Below are positions 42,128 to 50,506 of a stretch of 64,000 nt of DNA, piece by piece. A program made the translations under genes and the position numbers. The notes beneath the pieces were generated by a model that saw nothing but the letters and a program-made list of their open reading frames with translations, made no database searches and was not told where the DNA came from. The stretch is from Clostridia bacterium (GTDB lineage: Bacteria; Bacillota; Clostridia; Oscillospirales; Acutalibacteraceae), in the NCBI GenBank assembly GCA_017466365.1, contig JAFTUG010000012.1, positions 1 to 64,000 of the forward strand, read 5' to 3'. Position 1 is the stretch's first letter; the number at the start of each line of letters is the position of its first letter.

Positions 42128-43594
42128 TCACATATTTTTTGTTTTTTCAACCGTATTAATAATTTCCTTTACCGTTTCGGCAATAGTTACGGCTGTTTCG
42201 GGTCCGAGAGAATTGGTTTCCTCATAGTGGCGGCGGTCGTGTATATCACGTCCGTTTTCAAAATACGGAGTTTCAGGATGAAGAATAAAATCATTGGGCG
42301 GAAGAACATAGCCGAGTTCATCGTTTGCAAGACCTATAATCATAACATCATCTCCGATGATTTCCTGAAGAGGCACGGGATTGATTTCGCCGCCGCAGCC
42401 TGTTGCGGATTCCTCTGCGGGCAGATATCCGCCGTAAACAAGCTCGGGGAAAATCTCGCAGGGAAGCATCAGGATTTTAAGAGAACCTATTTCAAAGTAG
42501 CTGATTTCGGATTTCATTGCAAAACCAGATTTATCCGCCATTCTATATTCTTTTGCCTTAAGTATGCCTGCTTTTGCGGCAATTAAAAGCAAAAGATTTT
42601 CCGCTTTGAAATAAACCTCACTGCGGATAAAGCCGATTTTGGGTTTGAGCAATGTTTCATTTTCAATTGAAAGTGCATAATCGGCAAGCTTTCTGCCGAT
42701 ATCTGCCGTGGATTGTGAAAAATCGCTGCCGTTATCGCGGATTTCCTTTTCGTTCGGAATGTCCATGCTTATCATTCCGCCGATTGCACCTACGCAATAA
42801 AGAGTTTCGGCGCCCGTTTTCTCACGGATTTTCTCTCTGAAATAATGCGGAAAATCTGCGCTTACAAGCTCATTGCAGCCTTGGAGTGATTCAGAGTGAG
42901 AAGCGAAATTGATAATGTAAGTTTCTTTTGAACCGTCCTCGGGTACAAAACGCAGACGGGTGAGTGTTTTTGAATAAACAATTGGAGTTCTGATGTCCTC
43001 CTGCATATCGGGCACTTCAATTTTGCCGAGATAAAGTTTGCCGATTTTTCTTGAAGCATAGGCTTTTTCAACAGCTTTTACGGTCTGCGAAAAAACAAGC
43101 TCCATATATTTCGGGTCCTTGCCGCTTAACGGAAGGGGGCCCCATATTCCCATTGTATCAATTCCTGCATGGTTATGGGTGCAAACAATATTGATTGAAC
43201 GGCAGCCTGAAAGCTTTGAAAATTCGCCGAGTCTTGCACGCAGTTTATTTACATCGCTGTTGAGCAGACCTACACAGTCAAGCGAAACAAGAACTATTCC
43301 GCCGTGACCCGAAAGGTCGTCAAGCCAGACAGCATGTGTATGAGGTGCATCAAGAACGCCCTTTGCGGGTTTGTTTTCACCGTAACCGGCAATATAATAT
43401 TTCTTTTTGTCAACATCATCGGGAAGGATGCTTTCTTTTGAAAAACCAAGCGAAAAAAGCTCGCTTTTGGCTCTGGGAGTGCAGTCGAATTTTCCTTTTT
43501 CAAGCGGAGTTGTGCGTTTTTTTTCTGTCAAATGCTTTGATTGCGCCGAAAGAATAAATTCGAGAGCTTTATAAGCTGCGGTCAACGGTTTCAA
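42128..43594 (-). CDS. Neutral/alkaline ceramidase-like protein
   Basis: 488 residues resembling the N-terminal catalytic domain of neutral ceramidases (PF04734), zinc amidases. Supporting blocks are VSLDCVGL, VCTHNHAGIDTMG (His-x-His zinc ligands), FASHSESLQG, VSADFPHYF and the later YGGYLPAEESATGCGGE. There is no signal peptide and no C-terminal Ig-like domain, unlike secreted ceramidases, so a cytosolic hydrolase with a different amide substrate is likely. It ends 39 bp before the lipoprotein gene and begins 2 bp after trmL. Confidence 0.75.
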   Translation of the reverse strand: MKPLTAAYKALEFILSAQSKHLTEKKRTTPLEKGKFDCTPRAKSELFSLGFSKESILPDDVDKKKYYIAGYGENKPAKGVLDAPHTHAVWLDDLSGHGGIVLVSLDCVGLLNSDVNKLRARLGEFSKLSGCRSINIVCTHNHAGIDTMGIWGPLPLSGKDPKYMELVFSQTVKAVEKAYASRKIGKLYLGKIEVPDMQEDIRTPIVYSKTLTRLRFVPEDGSKETYIINFASHSESLQGCNELVSADFPHYFREKIREKTGAETLYCVGAIGGMISMDIPNEKEIRDNGSDFSQSTADIGRKLADYALSIENETLLKPKIGFIRSEVYFKAENLLLLIAAKAGILKAKEYRMADKSGFAMKSEISYFEIGSLKILMLPCEIFPELVYGGYLPAEESATGCGGEINPVPLQEIIGDDVMIIGLANDELGYVLPPNDFILHPETPYFENGRDIHDRRHYEETNSLGPETAVTIAETVKEIINTVEKTKNM

Positions 43595-43596
43595 TT

Positions 43597-44106
43597 TTAT
43601 TCACTCCAATCAAATTTGGTCAGCTTACCTTTGCACAGTAAATCAGGAAATTTCCATTGACGAAGAACCTCATAGGCACCAACGGCAACAGAATTAGAAA
43701 GATTGAGGCTTCTCGCAGAGCTGTTATTTATCATCGGAAGGCGAACGCAGTTTTTTGGATTTGCATGAAGAAGCTCTTCGGGCAAGCCTGCGGTTTCTTT
43801 TCCGAAAACGAGATAACAGTTATCGGGATATTCAATTTCGGAGTATATTTTTGTTGCCTTTGTGGAAAAATAAAAGAAATTTCCGCCCTTATTTTTCTCA
43901 AAAAAATCATCAAGATTTTCATAGTAAGTAATATCAAGCAGATGCCAGTAATCAAGCCCTGCTCTTTTGAGTTTTGCATCGTCAACACGAAAGCCCATAG
44001 GCTCAACAAGATGAAGTCTTGCACCGGTTGCTGCACAGGTTCTTGCAATATTGCCTGTATTCTGCGGAATTTGGGGCTCAACAAGAACAATATTTAAAGT
44101 TGACAT
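43597..44106 (-). CDS. trmL: tRNA (cytidine34/uridine34-2'-O)-methyltransferase TrmL
   Basis: 169 residues, a minimal SPOUT methyltransferase. The trefoil-knot segments are LVEPQIPQNTGNIARTCA, YLVFGKETAGLPEE and the final RLPMINNSSARSLNLSNSVAVGAYE, which builds the S-adenosylmethionine pocket. TrmL methylates the wobble nucleotide of tRNA-Leu isoacceptors. Size and motifs match the family closely. It lies 2 bp upstream of the ceramidase-like gene on the same strand, so both are likely read from one message. Confidence 0.94.
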   Translation of the reverse strand: MSTLNIVLVEPQIPQNTGNIARTCAATGARLHLVEPMGFRVDDAKLKRAGLDYWHLLDITYYENLDDFFEKNKGGNFFYFSTKATKIYSEIEYPDNCYLVFGKETAGLPEELLHANPKNCVRLPMINNSSARSLNLSNSVAVGAYEVLRQWKFPDLLCKGKLTKFDWSE

Positions 44107-44195
44107 TATATGACTTCCTTAAAAAATATTAACAATGTTTTTATCCCGTGCCAAGGTTAAAATATTAACGAATAACTGTGATTGGGGGGATAAAA

Positions 44196-44387
44196 TTGTT
44201 CACATCGTCAAAAAACATGACAATGGCGAAGGGCATCGGAATCGGTATTGCCGTTGGTACGGCTGCTGCTGTTGCAAGCACCAAAATGATGTCCAAAAGC
44301 GGCATGAAAACATGCAAAAAGAATGTTGCCAAATGCATGAAGAGCATGGAAAGCATGATGGACGGCATTGTGTCAATGACAAGATAA
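44196..44387 (+). CDS. Small Gly-rich membrane protein, TTG start
   Basis: 63 residues. The GGGGGG run at 44184-44189 is 6 bases before TTG 44196; a GTG at 44178 would place that run inside the gene. One membrane helix with Gly every second or fourth residue (AKGIGIGIAVGTAAAVA) looks like a glycine zipper; the C-terminal half is Met/Lys-rich with two Cys (MKTCKKNVAKC). Family unknown; small helical membrane proteins of this sort may oligomerise. It ends directly against the convergent pth stop codon. Confidence 0.7.
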   Translation: MFTSSKNMTMAKGIGIGIAVGTAAAVASTKMMSKSGMKTCKKNVAKCMKSMESMMDGIVSMTR

Positions 44388-44993
44388 TCAGCTGTTGAAA
44401 TTGCTCATTGCACCGTCAATGTTGCCCTGAACCATCATTTCTGCTGCCTTGCAGGCGTTTTCGGCTGCATCTCTCAATAAGTCAAGCTCAGGCTTTTTGA
44501 AGGAGGAAAGCACCCAGTCTGCAAGGTCATAATCAGGGTGAGGCTTTTCACCGACGCCAAGCTTGATTCTCGGGAATTTATCGGAATTAAGATGATAAAT
44601 AATGCTCTTTATTCCGTTGTGACCGCCGTCGCTTCCCTTGCGTCTTATTCGCATTTTTCCGCAGGGGAGAGATATATCATCGAAAACGACAATAATGTTT
44701 TCGGGCTGTATTTTATAAAAAGCCGCTGCCTGCTTTACTGCTTCGCCGCTGTTATTCATAAAGGTCTGCGGCTTCATAAGCAAGCACCTGTGACCGCCAA
44801 GAGTTAAATTGGCGGTCACTGATTTAAACTGAATTTTAGTTATTTTTTCGTTGTTCTTATCTGCCAGAAGGTCGGCAAACAAAAAGCCGGCATTGTGGCG
44901 CGTAAGTTCATATTTTTTTCCGGGATTTCCGAGACCGACTATTATATATTCGGGCGGTCCGGAAGGTGCGCTTCTTCTTGAAAACAGATTCAT
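44388..44993 (-). CDS. pth: Peptidyl-tRNA hydrolase
   Basis: 201 residues. It releases tRNA from dropped-off peptidyl-tRNA. Conserved pieces are IVGLGNPGKKYELTRHNAGF (catalytic His in RHNAGF), KPQTFMNNSGEAV, VVFDDISLPCGKMRIR (Asp partner) and GSDGGHNGIKSI. A short N-terminal extension (NLFSRRSAPSG) precedes the core. It follows the 195-residue unknown gene by one base and ends against the small plus-strand gene. Confidence 0.96.
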   Translation of the reverse strand: MNLFSRRSAPSGPPEYIIVGLGNPGKKYELTRHNAGFLFADLLADKNNEKITKIQFKSVTANLTLGGHRCLLMKPQTFMNNSGEAVKQAAAFYKIQPENIIVVFDDISLPCGKMRIRRKGSDGGHNGIKSIIYHLNSDKFPRIKLGVGEKPHPDYDLADWVLSSFKKPELDLLRDAAENACKAAEMMVQGNIDGAMSNFNS

Positions 44994-44994
44994 T

Positions 44995-45582
44995 TTATTC
45001 GGCGTCCTTTACAACAGCGGCAGTTTTGGTTTCTTCAACGCTTACGCTGCCGTCTGCATATTCTGTGGGGCTGTTTGTATATACAACGCTCACTTCCATT
45101 TCGTCAACAAGAGCTTTAACCTCGTCGCTTGAAAGCTCAATGTTTGAGCAGAGCACGCTGAAGCTTGTTGTAGCGGAGCTGCCGGGAGCAATTCCGATTT
45201 CGCCGCCTGCAGAGGTGTTGATATAAATGCCGTTTTTACCGTTATCCTTTACATCAAAGCCGTAAACGGTGTAATTTGTATCACCTACGTTTTCGATAAC
45301 GATAATCTGTTCAAATGTGAGCCATTCTTCAGGAGCTGCATAGAATTCTTCTGCCTTTTCTGCGCCGAGACCGTAGTTTTCTGCGAGATGGGTTTTGTAT
45401 CGGTCGGGATTTTTGATGAGTGCTTCAAGAAGAGAAATTCTTTCGCCGATGGAGTCTTTTGTTACAAGAAGCTCAGGAGCAGATTCATCAATATTGTTGT
45501 TGTTTCCTGTTGCAAAATAAATTCCTGCCGCTGCGGCTGCCGCAACCGCAATTATAACTATAGCGATAATAACTTTTTTCAT
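44995..45582 (-). CDS. Membrane-anchored extracytoplasmic protein, unknown
   Basis: 195 residues. An N-terminal helix of Ile/Val/Ala (residues about 3-22) followed by an Asn-rich spacer anchors a soluble domain. That domain has a helical section (RISLLEALIKNPDRYKTHLAENYG) then beta strands typical of an Ig-like or DUF-type fold (FEQIIVIENVGDTNYTVYGF, IAPGSSATTSFSVLC). No known family recognised. It sits one base upstream of pth. Confidence 0.7.
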   Translation of the reverse strand: MKKVIIAIVIIAVAAAAAAGIYFATGNNNNIDESAPELLVTKDSIGERISLLEALIKNPDRYKTHLAENYGLGAEKAEEFYAAPEEWLTFEQIIVIENVGDTNYTVYGFDVKDNGKNGIYINTSAGGEIGIAPGSSATTSFSVLCSNIELSSDEVKALVDEMEVSVVYTNSPTEYADGSVSVEETKTAAVVKDAE

Positions 45583-45711
45583 AATCTTTGTCCTCCGATA
45601 TATTTATTATATGTTTTTATCACATGTATGCATTATGACAGATTTTTGTAAAAAAAACAATAGAAATATGTTAATTTAATAAATATTTACATATTATTTA
45701 TAAATATATAA

Positions 45712-45742
45712 AAGGCAGGATACCTTCAACGTATCCTGCCTT
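45712..45742 (-). terminator. Terminator of the ctsR-clpC operon
   Basis: AAGGCAGGATAC (45712-45723) with GTATCCTGCCTT (45731-45742); the minus-strand tail is UUUUAUAUAUUU. The 45583-45711 gap is otherwise AT-rich with no gene. Confidence 0.85.
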
Positions 45743-45750
45743 CGCTGTTT

Positions 45751-48198
45751 TTATCGGGTTATTTCTTTGAAAGTGAATCCTGTTCCTTCAAGTGTGCAGA
45801 GATAATTTTTGCCTGCTGTCAGCTTGCCTTCAAGCAGCTCTTCCGAAAGCTTATCTTCGATTTGCTGCTGAATTGCTCTGCGAAGGGGTCTTGCACCGTA
45901 AATCGGGTCAAAGCCTGCCTTGCCGATTTGAGCAACAGCCTCATCGGAAAACTCGAGTTCAAAATCAAGCTCTTTAACCCGCTTTGAAAGAGAAGCAAGC
46001 ATTCTGCGTGCAATTTCATTTATATCGTTCTGACCAAGCTGACGGAAAACGATTATATCATCAACTCTGTTGAGAAATTCGGGTCTGAAAACGTTTTTAA
46101 GCTCACCCATGACCGCTTCACGGATTTTCTTTTCATCGGCGGTTTCCGATTTTTCGGGAGCAAATCCGAGAGTACCCTGACCACTCTGTGAAATCTTCTT
46201 TGCGCCGACATTCGATGTCATAATGATAATGCAGTTTTTGAAGTCAACCCTTCTTCCCTGCGAATCGGTAAGAATGCCGTCTTCAAGAATCTGCAGAAGC
46301 ATGTTGAAAACATCGGGATGAGCTTTTTCAATTTCATCAAAAAGAACAACGGAATATGGTCTGCGGCGTACCTTTTCGGTAAGCTGACCGCCTTCGTCAT
46401 AGCCTACATATCCGGGAGGGGAGCCTACAAGCCTTGAAACCGTGTGCTTTTCCATATATTCGGACATGTCGAGCCTTATCATGGCGTTTTCATCTCCGAA
46501 CATTGATGCTGCAAGAGTTTTGCAAAGCTCTGTTTTACCTACACCTGTAGGACCGAGGAAAATGAACGAACCCGTGGGTCGTTTCGGGTCTTTAAGACCG
46601 GCTCTGCCTCTGCGGATTGCTCTTGCAACTGCGCTGACAGCCTCTTCCTGACCTACTATTCTCTTGTGAAGCTCATCTTCCATGTGGAGAAGACGCTGGC
46701 TTTCTTCCTGCGTGAGCTGAACAACGGGTATTCCTGTCCACTGCGAAACTATTTCGGCAATTTCCTGCTCTCCGACCTCTCCTGTTGAGCGGCTGCTTTT
46801 TTCTTTCCAGAGCTGGCGTTCGTTTTCAAGCTCCTTTGCAATCTTGTTTTTCTCATCTCTTAAAGCGGCGGCATGCTCAAAATCCTGCGAATTAACCGCC
46901 GACTGCATCTCTTCGCCAAGTGATTTTACCTTATCTTCAAGCGCTTTTAAATCGGGAGGAGCGGTAAAGGCTCTTAAACGAACTCTTGATGCAGCTTCGT
47001 CAACAAGGTCAATGGCTTTATCGGGCAGGTATCTGTCACCGATATAGCGTGATGACATTTTTACCGCTGCATAAATTGCATTGTCGCTGATTCTCACCTT
47101 ATGATGCGCCTCGTATTTGTCACGCAGACCTTTAAGAATATCAACAGCCTCATCCTCCGACGGCTCACCGACGGTAACAGGCTGGAATCTTCTTTCAAGC
47201 GCCGAATCCTTTTCAATATGCTTTCTGTATTCTTCAAGCGTGGTTGCACCTATAACCTGAAGCTCGCCTCTTGCAAGGGAGGGCTTTAAGATGTTTGCGG
47301 CATCAACCGCACCCTCTGCCGAGCCTGCACCGATAAGGGTGTGCACCTCGTCAATGAAAAGAATGATATCGCCTGCTTTTTTAACTTCTTCAATTGCGTT
47401 TCTTATTCTTTCTTCAAAATCGCCTCTGTATTTTGTACCTGCAACCATTCCCGTAAGGTCAAGCGTGATTATGCGCTTGTTTCTTAAAAGCTCAGGTACT
47501 TCGCCCGTTGCAATTTTGAGGGCAAGACCTTCGGCAATAGCTGTTTTACCAACGCCGGGTTCACCTATAAGGCATGGATTGTTTTTTGTGCGTCGGCTTA
47601 AAATCTGTATAACTCTTTCGATTTCTTTCTGCCTGCCGATAACGGGGTCAATTCTGCCTTGTGTTGCAAGAACGGTCAAATCTCTGCCGAATTGAGCGAG
47701 CGTCGGTGTGTCCGATTTTTCTTTTGCCTCGCCTTTTTGATGGTTTGAGGACGAGGAATTGCTGCCGAGAGCATTTGTGAGATCACGCAGAAGCTCCTGC
47801 GGCTGAACACCCATGCTTGCGAGAATTTCAGTTGCTGCTCCCGTTCCTTCGCGGATTATTCCCATAAGAATATGCTCCGTTCCGATGTATGAGTGTCCCA
47901 TGCCTCTGCCCTGAAGAATAGCTGTGTCAATAATATTTTTGGCTCTCGGGGTAAAATCGTTTGGTGAAAGAACCGTGGGAGAGCCTATTCCCATACTGCT
48001 TTTGATTATCGTTTCAACCTCGCTGTAGCTTACCTTCTTTGCGGAAAGAGCTGTGTATGCCATGCCGCCGCTTTCTTTAAGAAGTCCGAGAAGAATGTGT
48101 TCGCTTCCGACATATGTGTGGCCGAGATTTTCGGCAGCGGTAATTGAATTGTTCAATGCTTCGTTGGCCTTCTGTGTAAAGCCCGTAAATCTGTACAT
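45751..48198 (-). CDS. clpC: ClpC ATPase
   Basis: 815 residues, full-length Hsp100 unfoldase that feeds ClpP. Two N-terminal Clp repeats (GHTYVGSEHILLGLL and GHSYIGTEHILMGI), first AAA+ domain with GEPGVGKTAIAEGLA, a middle section with a UVR motif (DFEHAAALRDEKNKI), and a second AAA+ domain with GPTGVGKTELCKTLA are all present, as is the C-terminal domain. It recognises arginine-phosphorylated proteins marked by McsB. It is the last gene of the ctsR operon, 26 bp after mcsB. Confidence 0.97.
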   Translation of the reverse strand: MYRFTGFTQKANEALNNSITAAENLGHTYVGSEHILLGLLKESGGMAYTALSAKKVSYSEVETIIKSSMGIGSPTVLSPNDFTPRAKNIIDTAILQGRGMGHSYIGTEHILMGIIREGTGAATEILASMGVQPQELLRDLTNALGSNSSSSNHQKGEAKEKSDTPTLAQFGRDLTVLATQGRIDPVIGRQKEIERVIQILSRRTKNNPCLIGEPGVGKTAIAEGLALKIATGEVPELLRNKRIITLDLTGMVAGTKYRGDFEERIRNAIEEVKKAGDIILFIDEVHTLIGAGSAEGAVDAANILKPSLARGELQVIGATTLEEYRKHIEKDSALERRFQPVTVGEPSEDEAVDILKGLRDKYEAHHKVRISDNAIYAAVKMSSRYIGDRYLPDKAIDLVDEAASRVRLRAFTAPPDLKALEDKVKSLGEEMQSAVNSQDFEHAAALRDEKNKIAKELENERQLWKEKSSRSTGEVGEQEIAEIVSQWTGIPVVQLTQEESQRLLHMEDELHKRIVGQEEAVSAVARAIRRGRAGLKDPKRPTGSFIFLGPTGVGKTELCKTLAASMFGDENAMIRLDMSEYMEKHTVSRLVGSPPGYVGYDEGGQLTEKVRRRPYSVVLFDEIEKAHPDVFNMLLQILEDGILTDSQGRRVDFKNCIIIMTSNVGAKKISQSGQGTLGFAPEKSETADEKKIREAVMGELKNVFRPEFLNRVDDIIVFRQLGQNDINEIARRMLASLSKRVKELDFELEFSDEAVAQIGKAGFDPIYGARPLRRAIQQQIEDKLSEELLEGKLTAGKNYLCTLEGTGFTFKEITR

Positions 48199-48224
48199 AT
48201 TTTCATCCCCCTATAATTCAGCTG

Positions 48225-49232
48225 TTATTCCAGCGCTTCCCGTACCGTCTTTGCTCTTAATGCATCCCTCAAAGCAGGTGTATTTACCTCGGGGTTTGCT
48301 GCGCTTATGGTTGCAGGCTGCATGCTGACTGTCAGCTCGTTAATTTTTTCAATAGGAACATCTATCAGCCCTTTTGCCGCACCGAGCCTTACAACAGAAA
48401 TCAGCTCCATGAATTCGTTGGTGCTCAAAAGTCTTGCGTTTTTAAGAACGCCGAATGCTCGGAAGATTTTATCTTCTTCCGCAGGCTTTTTAATAAGCTC
48501 CGCAGCGGCTGCTCTTTCCTGCGAAACAAGCTGCAAAACAATGGATTTGAGGTTTGCAATTGCTGTTTCTTCGGTTATTCCGAGCGTGATCTGATTGCTT
48601 ATCTGGTACATATCGCCGATTGGCTGCGAGCCTTCGCCGTTCGCGCCTCTTATGGTAAGCCCGAGCTTTGAAACGGTGTTTGCAAGGCGTGTCATCTGAC
48701 CGCAGCGTGTAAGTGCAGGCAGGTGAAGCATTACCGATGCTCTCATTGCCGTACCGAGGTTTGTGGGGCATTGAGTAAGATATCCTATTCTTTCGTCGAA
48801 TGCATATTTCACCTTGCCGTCAATCATTCGGTCAAGCTTATCGGCAATATCATATGCCTCTTCAAGTGCAAGACCCGATTTCATAACCTGCAAACGAATA
48901 TGGTCCTCCTCGCAGAGCATAATGCTGACACTTTCATCCGAAGAGAGAACAAGTGCGCTGCCGTCCTTTTTGGAGGCGAATTCAGGGCTGATAAGATGGC
49001 TTTCCGCAAGCGAAACTGCCTGAATTCTTGATAAATCCTTCATTTCGATATAGCTGAAATCCTTGCGGTCATTCTCAAAAAGAATACCCTTTATTAGCTC
49101 ATTTACCTTATTTTTTCCGCTGATATCAAGCTTTGCGGGGAACGGAAAATCGTAAAGATTTCTGGCAAGACGTATGCGTGTGCTTATAACAACATCGCCC
49201 TGGTCACCTTTTTCAAAATACCATTTTTTCAT
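48225..49232 (-). CDS. mcsB: Protein-arginine kinase McsB
   Basis: 335 residues, phosphagen-kinase fold. STRIRLARN, the CPTNLGTAMRASVMLHLP loop with the reactive Cys, and RGANGEGS are diagnostic. It phosphorylates arginines on damaged proteins and on CtsR so that ClpCP degrades them. Start ATG 49232 shares one base with the mcsA stop (TAATG), a tight coupling that fits the McsA-McsB complex. Confidence 0.96.
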   Translation of the reverse strand: MKKWYFEKGDQGDVVISTRIRLARNLYDFPFPAKLDISGKNKVNELIKGILFENDRKDFSYIEMKDLSRIQAVSLAESHLISPEFASKKDGSALVLSSDESVSIMLCEEDHIRLQVMKSGLALEEAYDIADKLDRMIDGKVKYAFDERIGYLTQCPTNLGTAMRASVMLHLPALTRCGQMTRLANTVSKLGLTIRGANGEGSQPIGDMYQISNQITLGITEETAIANLKSIVLQLVSQERAAAAELIKKPAEEDKIFRAFGVLKNARLLSTNEFMELISVVRLGAAKGLIDVPIEKINELTVSMQPATISAANPEVNTPALRDALRAKTVREALE

Positions 49233-49741
49233 TATGCTTCGCCTCCTTCAAGTGCCTTGATTTCGTCTCTGATTTTGGCGGCGTTTTCAAATTCCTGCTT
49301 TGCAACCGCCTCGTTCATTGCTGCCTTGAGCTTTTCAATTTTTTCTTCGGCGGTTTCAACCTTCGGTGTTTCGGCAGATGCGGTGCTTACTTTTCCGCTG
49401 TGCTTTATTTTGCCGTGAATTCTCTGGATTGAGGGCAGCAGGCGGTCATAGAAGGTTGCGTAGCAGTCTGCACAGCCTACTCTGCCGTCACGCACGATTT
49501 CCTCAAAGGATGTTCCGCATTTTGTGCATCTTTGAGTTTTTCCCGAGGATAATGACGGCATCATGTCGCCGAGAAATCCGCCGAAAAGCTCGGAAAGATT
49601 CAGACCGAAGCCTGAAAACATATCCGAATAACCGAGGTGTGCGGCACAGTCGGTGCAAAGATGGCTCTCTGCCATATCGCCGTTGATAATCTGTTTGATG
49701 TGGGTTGTCGCTTCATTCTTTCCGCAATTCTGACATAACAT
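49232..49741 (-). CDS. mcsA: McsA, zinc-finger activator of McsB
   Basis: 169 residues. Two pairs of CxxC fingers (LCQNCGKN with LCTDCAAH, then RCTKCGTS with GCADCYAT) and a C-terminal UVR helix pair (EKLKAAMNEAVAKQEFENA). It binds and activates McsB and CtsR. ATG 49741 comes 2 bp after the ctsR stop; AGGA lies 9 bases upstream. Confidence 0.95.
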   Translation of the reverse strand: MLCQNCGKNEATTHIKQIINGDMAESHLCTDCAAHLGYSDMFSGFGLNLSELFGGFLGDMMPSLSSGKTQRCTKCGTSFEEIVRDGRVGCADCYATFYDRLLPSIQRIHGKIKHSGKVSTASAETPKVETAEEKIEKLKAAMNEAVAKQEFENAAKIRDEIKALEGGEA

Positions 49742-49743
49742 AA

Positions 49744-50205
49744 TCAATCATCCTTTCCTGAATCTATGGTAATAAGCATTTGTTTGATTATTGAGGCTCT
49801 CACTCTGTCTCTGACGGGTGAGGGGAGAGCCTTAAGTGAATTTTCACCTGTTGCAGCAAGCAAAAGCTTTGTGCATTGGGTATTAACTGCACCGCTGTGA
49901 TGCAGATTCAAAATGTTTGCACGGCATGTTGCAAGGTCAATCGCCTCACCGATGTGATTTACCGTGTGCATAATCAGTGAGGGACGGTCAAGCTTTATTC
50001 TGGTTATCTTGATATAACCGCCGCCTCCTCTTCTGCTTTCTACAATATATCCCTGCTCCGGTGTGAATCTGGAGGATATAACATAGTTTATCTGGCTGGG
50101 CACACAGCCGAGGGTCTGCGCCAGCTCGTTGCGCTGAATTTCCGTTGTGCCGTCGTTTTCGAGCATTTCCATGAGGATTCTCGCTATATCGTTGCTTAAA
50201 CTCAT
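49744..50205 (-). CDS. ctsR: CtsR class III heat-shock repressor
   Basis: 153 residues. Winged helix with the Gly-rich wing ESRRGGGGYIKI that inserts in the minor groove, and helical dimer domain (NILNLHHSGAVNTQCTKLLLAATG). It represses clp genes by binding RGTCAAANANRGTCAAA and is inactivated by heat. The divergent upstream region is crowded with such heptads, including two full boxes around its own promoter, so autoregulation is certain in principle. The order ctsR-mcsA-mcsB-clpC is the standard Firmicute operon. Confidence 0.97.
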   Translation of the reverse strand: MSLSNDIARILMEMLENDGTTEIQRNELAQTLGCVPSQINYVISSRFTPEQGYIVESRRGGGGYIKITRIKLDRPSLIMHTVNHIGEAIDLATCRANILNLHHSGAVNTQCTKLLLAATGENSLKALPSPVRDRVRASIIKQMLITIDSGKDD

Positions 50206-50238
50206 AAAACCATCTCTTTCATTTATATCAAATTTGAC

Positions 50239-50255
50239 TTTGACTTTCTTTGACC
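50239..50255. promoter_or_regulatory. CtsR box 1 (minus orientation)
   Basis: TTTGACT-TTC-TTTGACC is the reverse of GGTCAAA-GAA-AGTCAAA, a full match to the CtsR consensus, between the ctsR start site and its start codon. Another half-site (TTTGACTT) abuts it at 50233. Confidence 0.88.
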
Positions 50256-50263
50256 TTGGTTAC

Positions 50264-50292
50264 ATTATAGTCAGGAAAGGTCAAAAGGTCAA
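50264..50292 (-). promoter_or_regulatory. ctsR operon promoter
   Basis: Minus strand TTGACC (about 50292-50287), 17-base spacer, TATAAT near 50269-50264. The -35 is itself part of a CtsR heptad. Confidence 0.75.
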
Positions 50293-50310
50293 AAGTCAAA
50301 AAAGGTCAAA
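50279..50310. promoter_or_regulatory. CtsR boxes 2, four heptads in tandem
   Basis: GGTCAAA at 50279, GGTCAAA at 50287, AGTCAAA at 50294 and GGTCAAA at 50304. The last two with the AAA between form a perfect consensus box (50294-50310); the first two add extra half-sites over the promoter. Confidence 0.85.
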
Positions 50311-50389
50311 TACAGTTGGTTATGCCCTGAAATCTTAAATTATCTTTAAATTTCGCTTATTATCTTCGATTTTCTTGATTTTTCAATTT

Positions 50390-50434
50390 TTTGACCTTTG
50401 AGTAAAGGTCAAAAGAATTATAGGTGGTTTGACC
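50390..50434. promoter_or_regulatory. Distal CtsR-like half-sites
   Basis: TTTGACC at 50390, GGTCAAA at 50407 and TTTGACC at 50428. Spacing does not give a consensus box. They lie toward the divergent DMT transporter gene. The remainder of 50311-50506 is AT-rich with no gene. Confidence 0.5.
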
Positions 50435-50506
50435 TTGGAATATGCCGAACCGTATTGATTTTATCGGTTAATTATGTTATCATTCCAAAGATTCAGAGGT
50501 GTTTTT

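Noticed and set aside
50233-50434. CRISPR-like short repeats
   Set aside because: The units are 7 bp, irregularly spaced and in both orientations; they are CtsR heptads.
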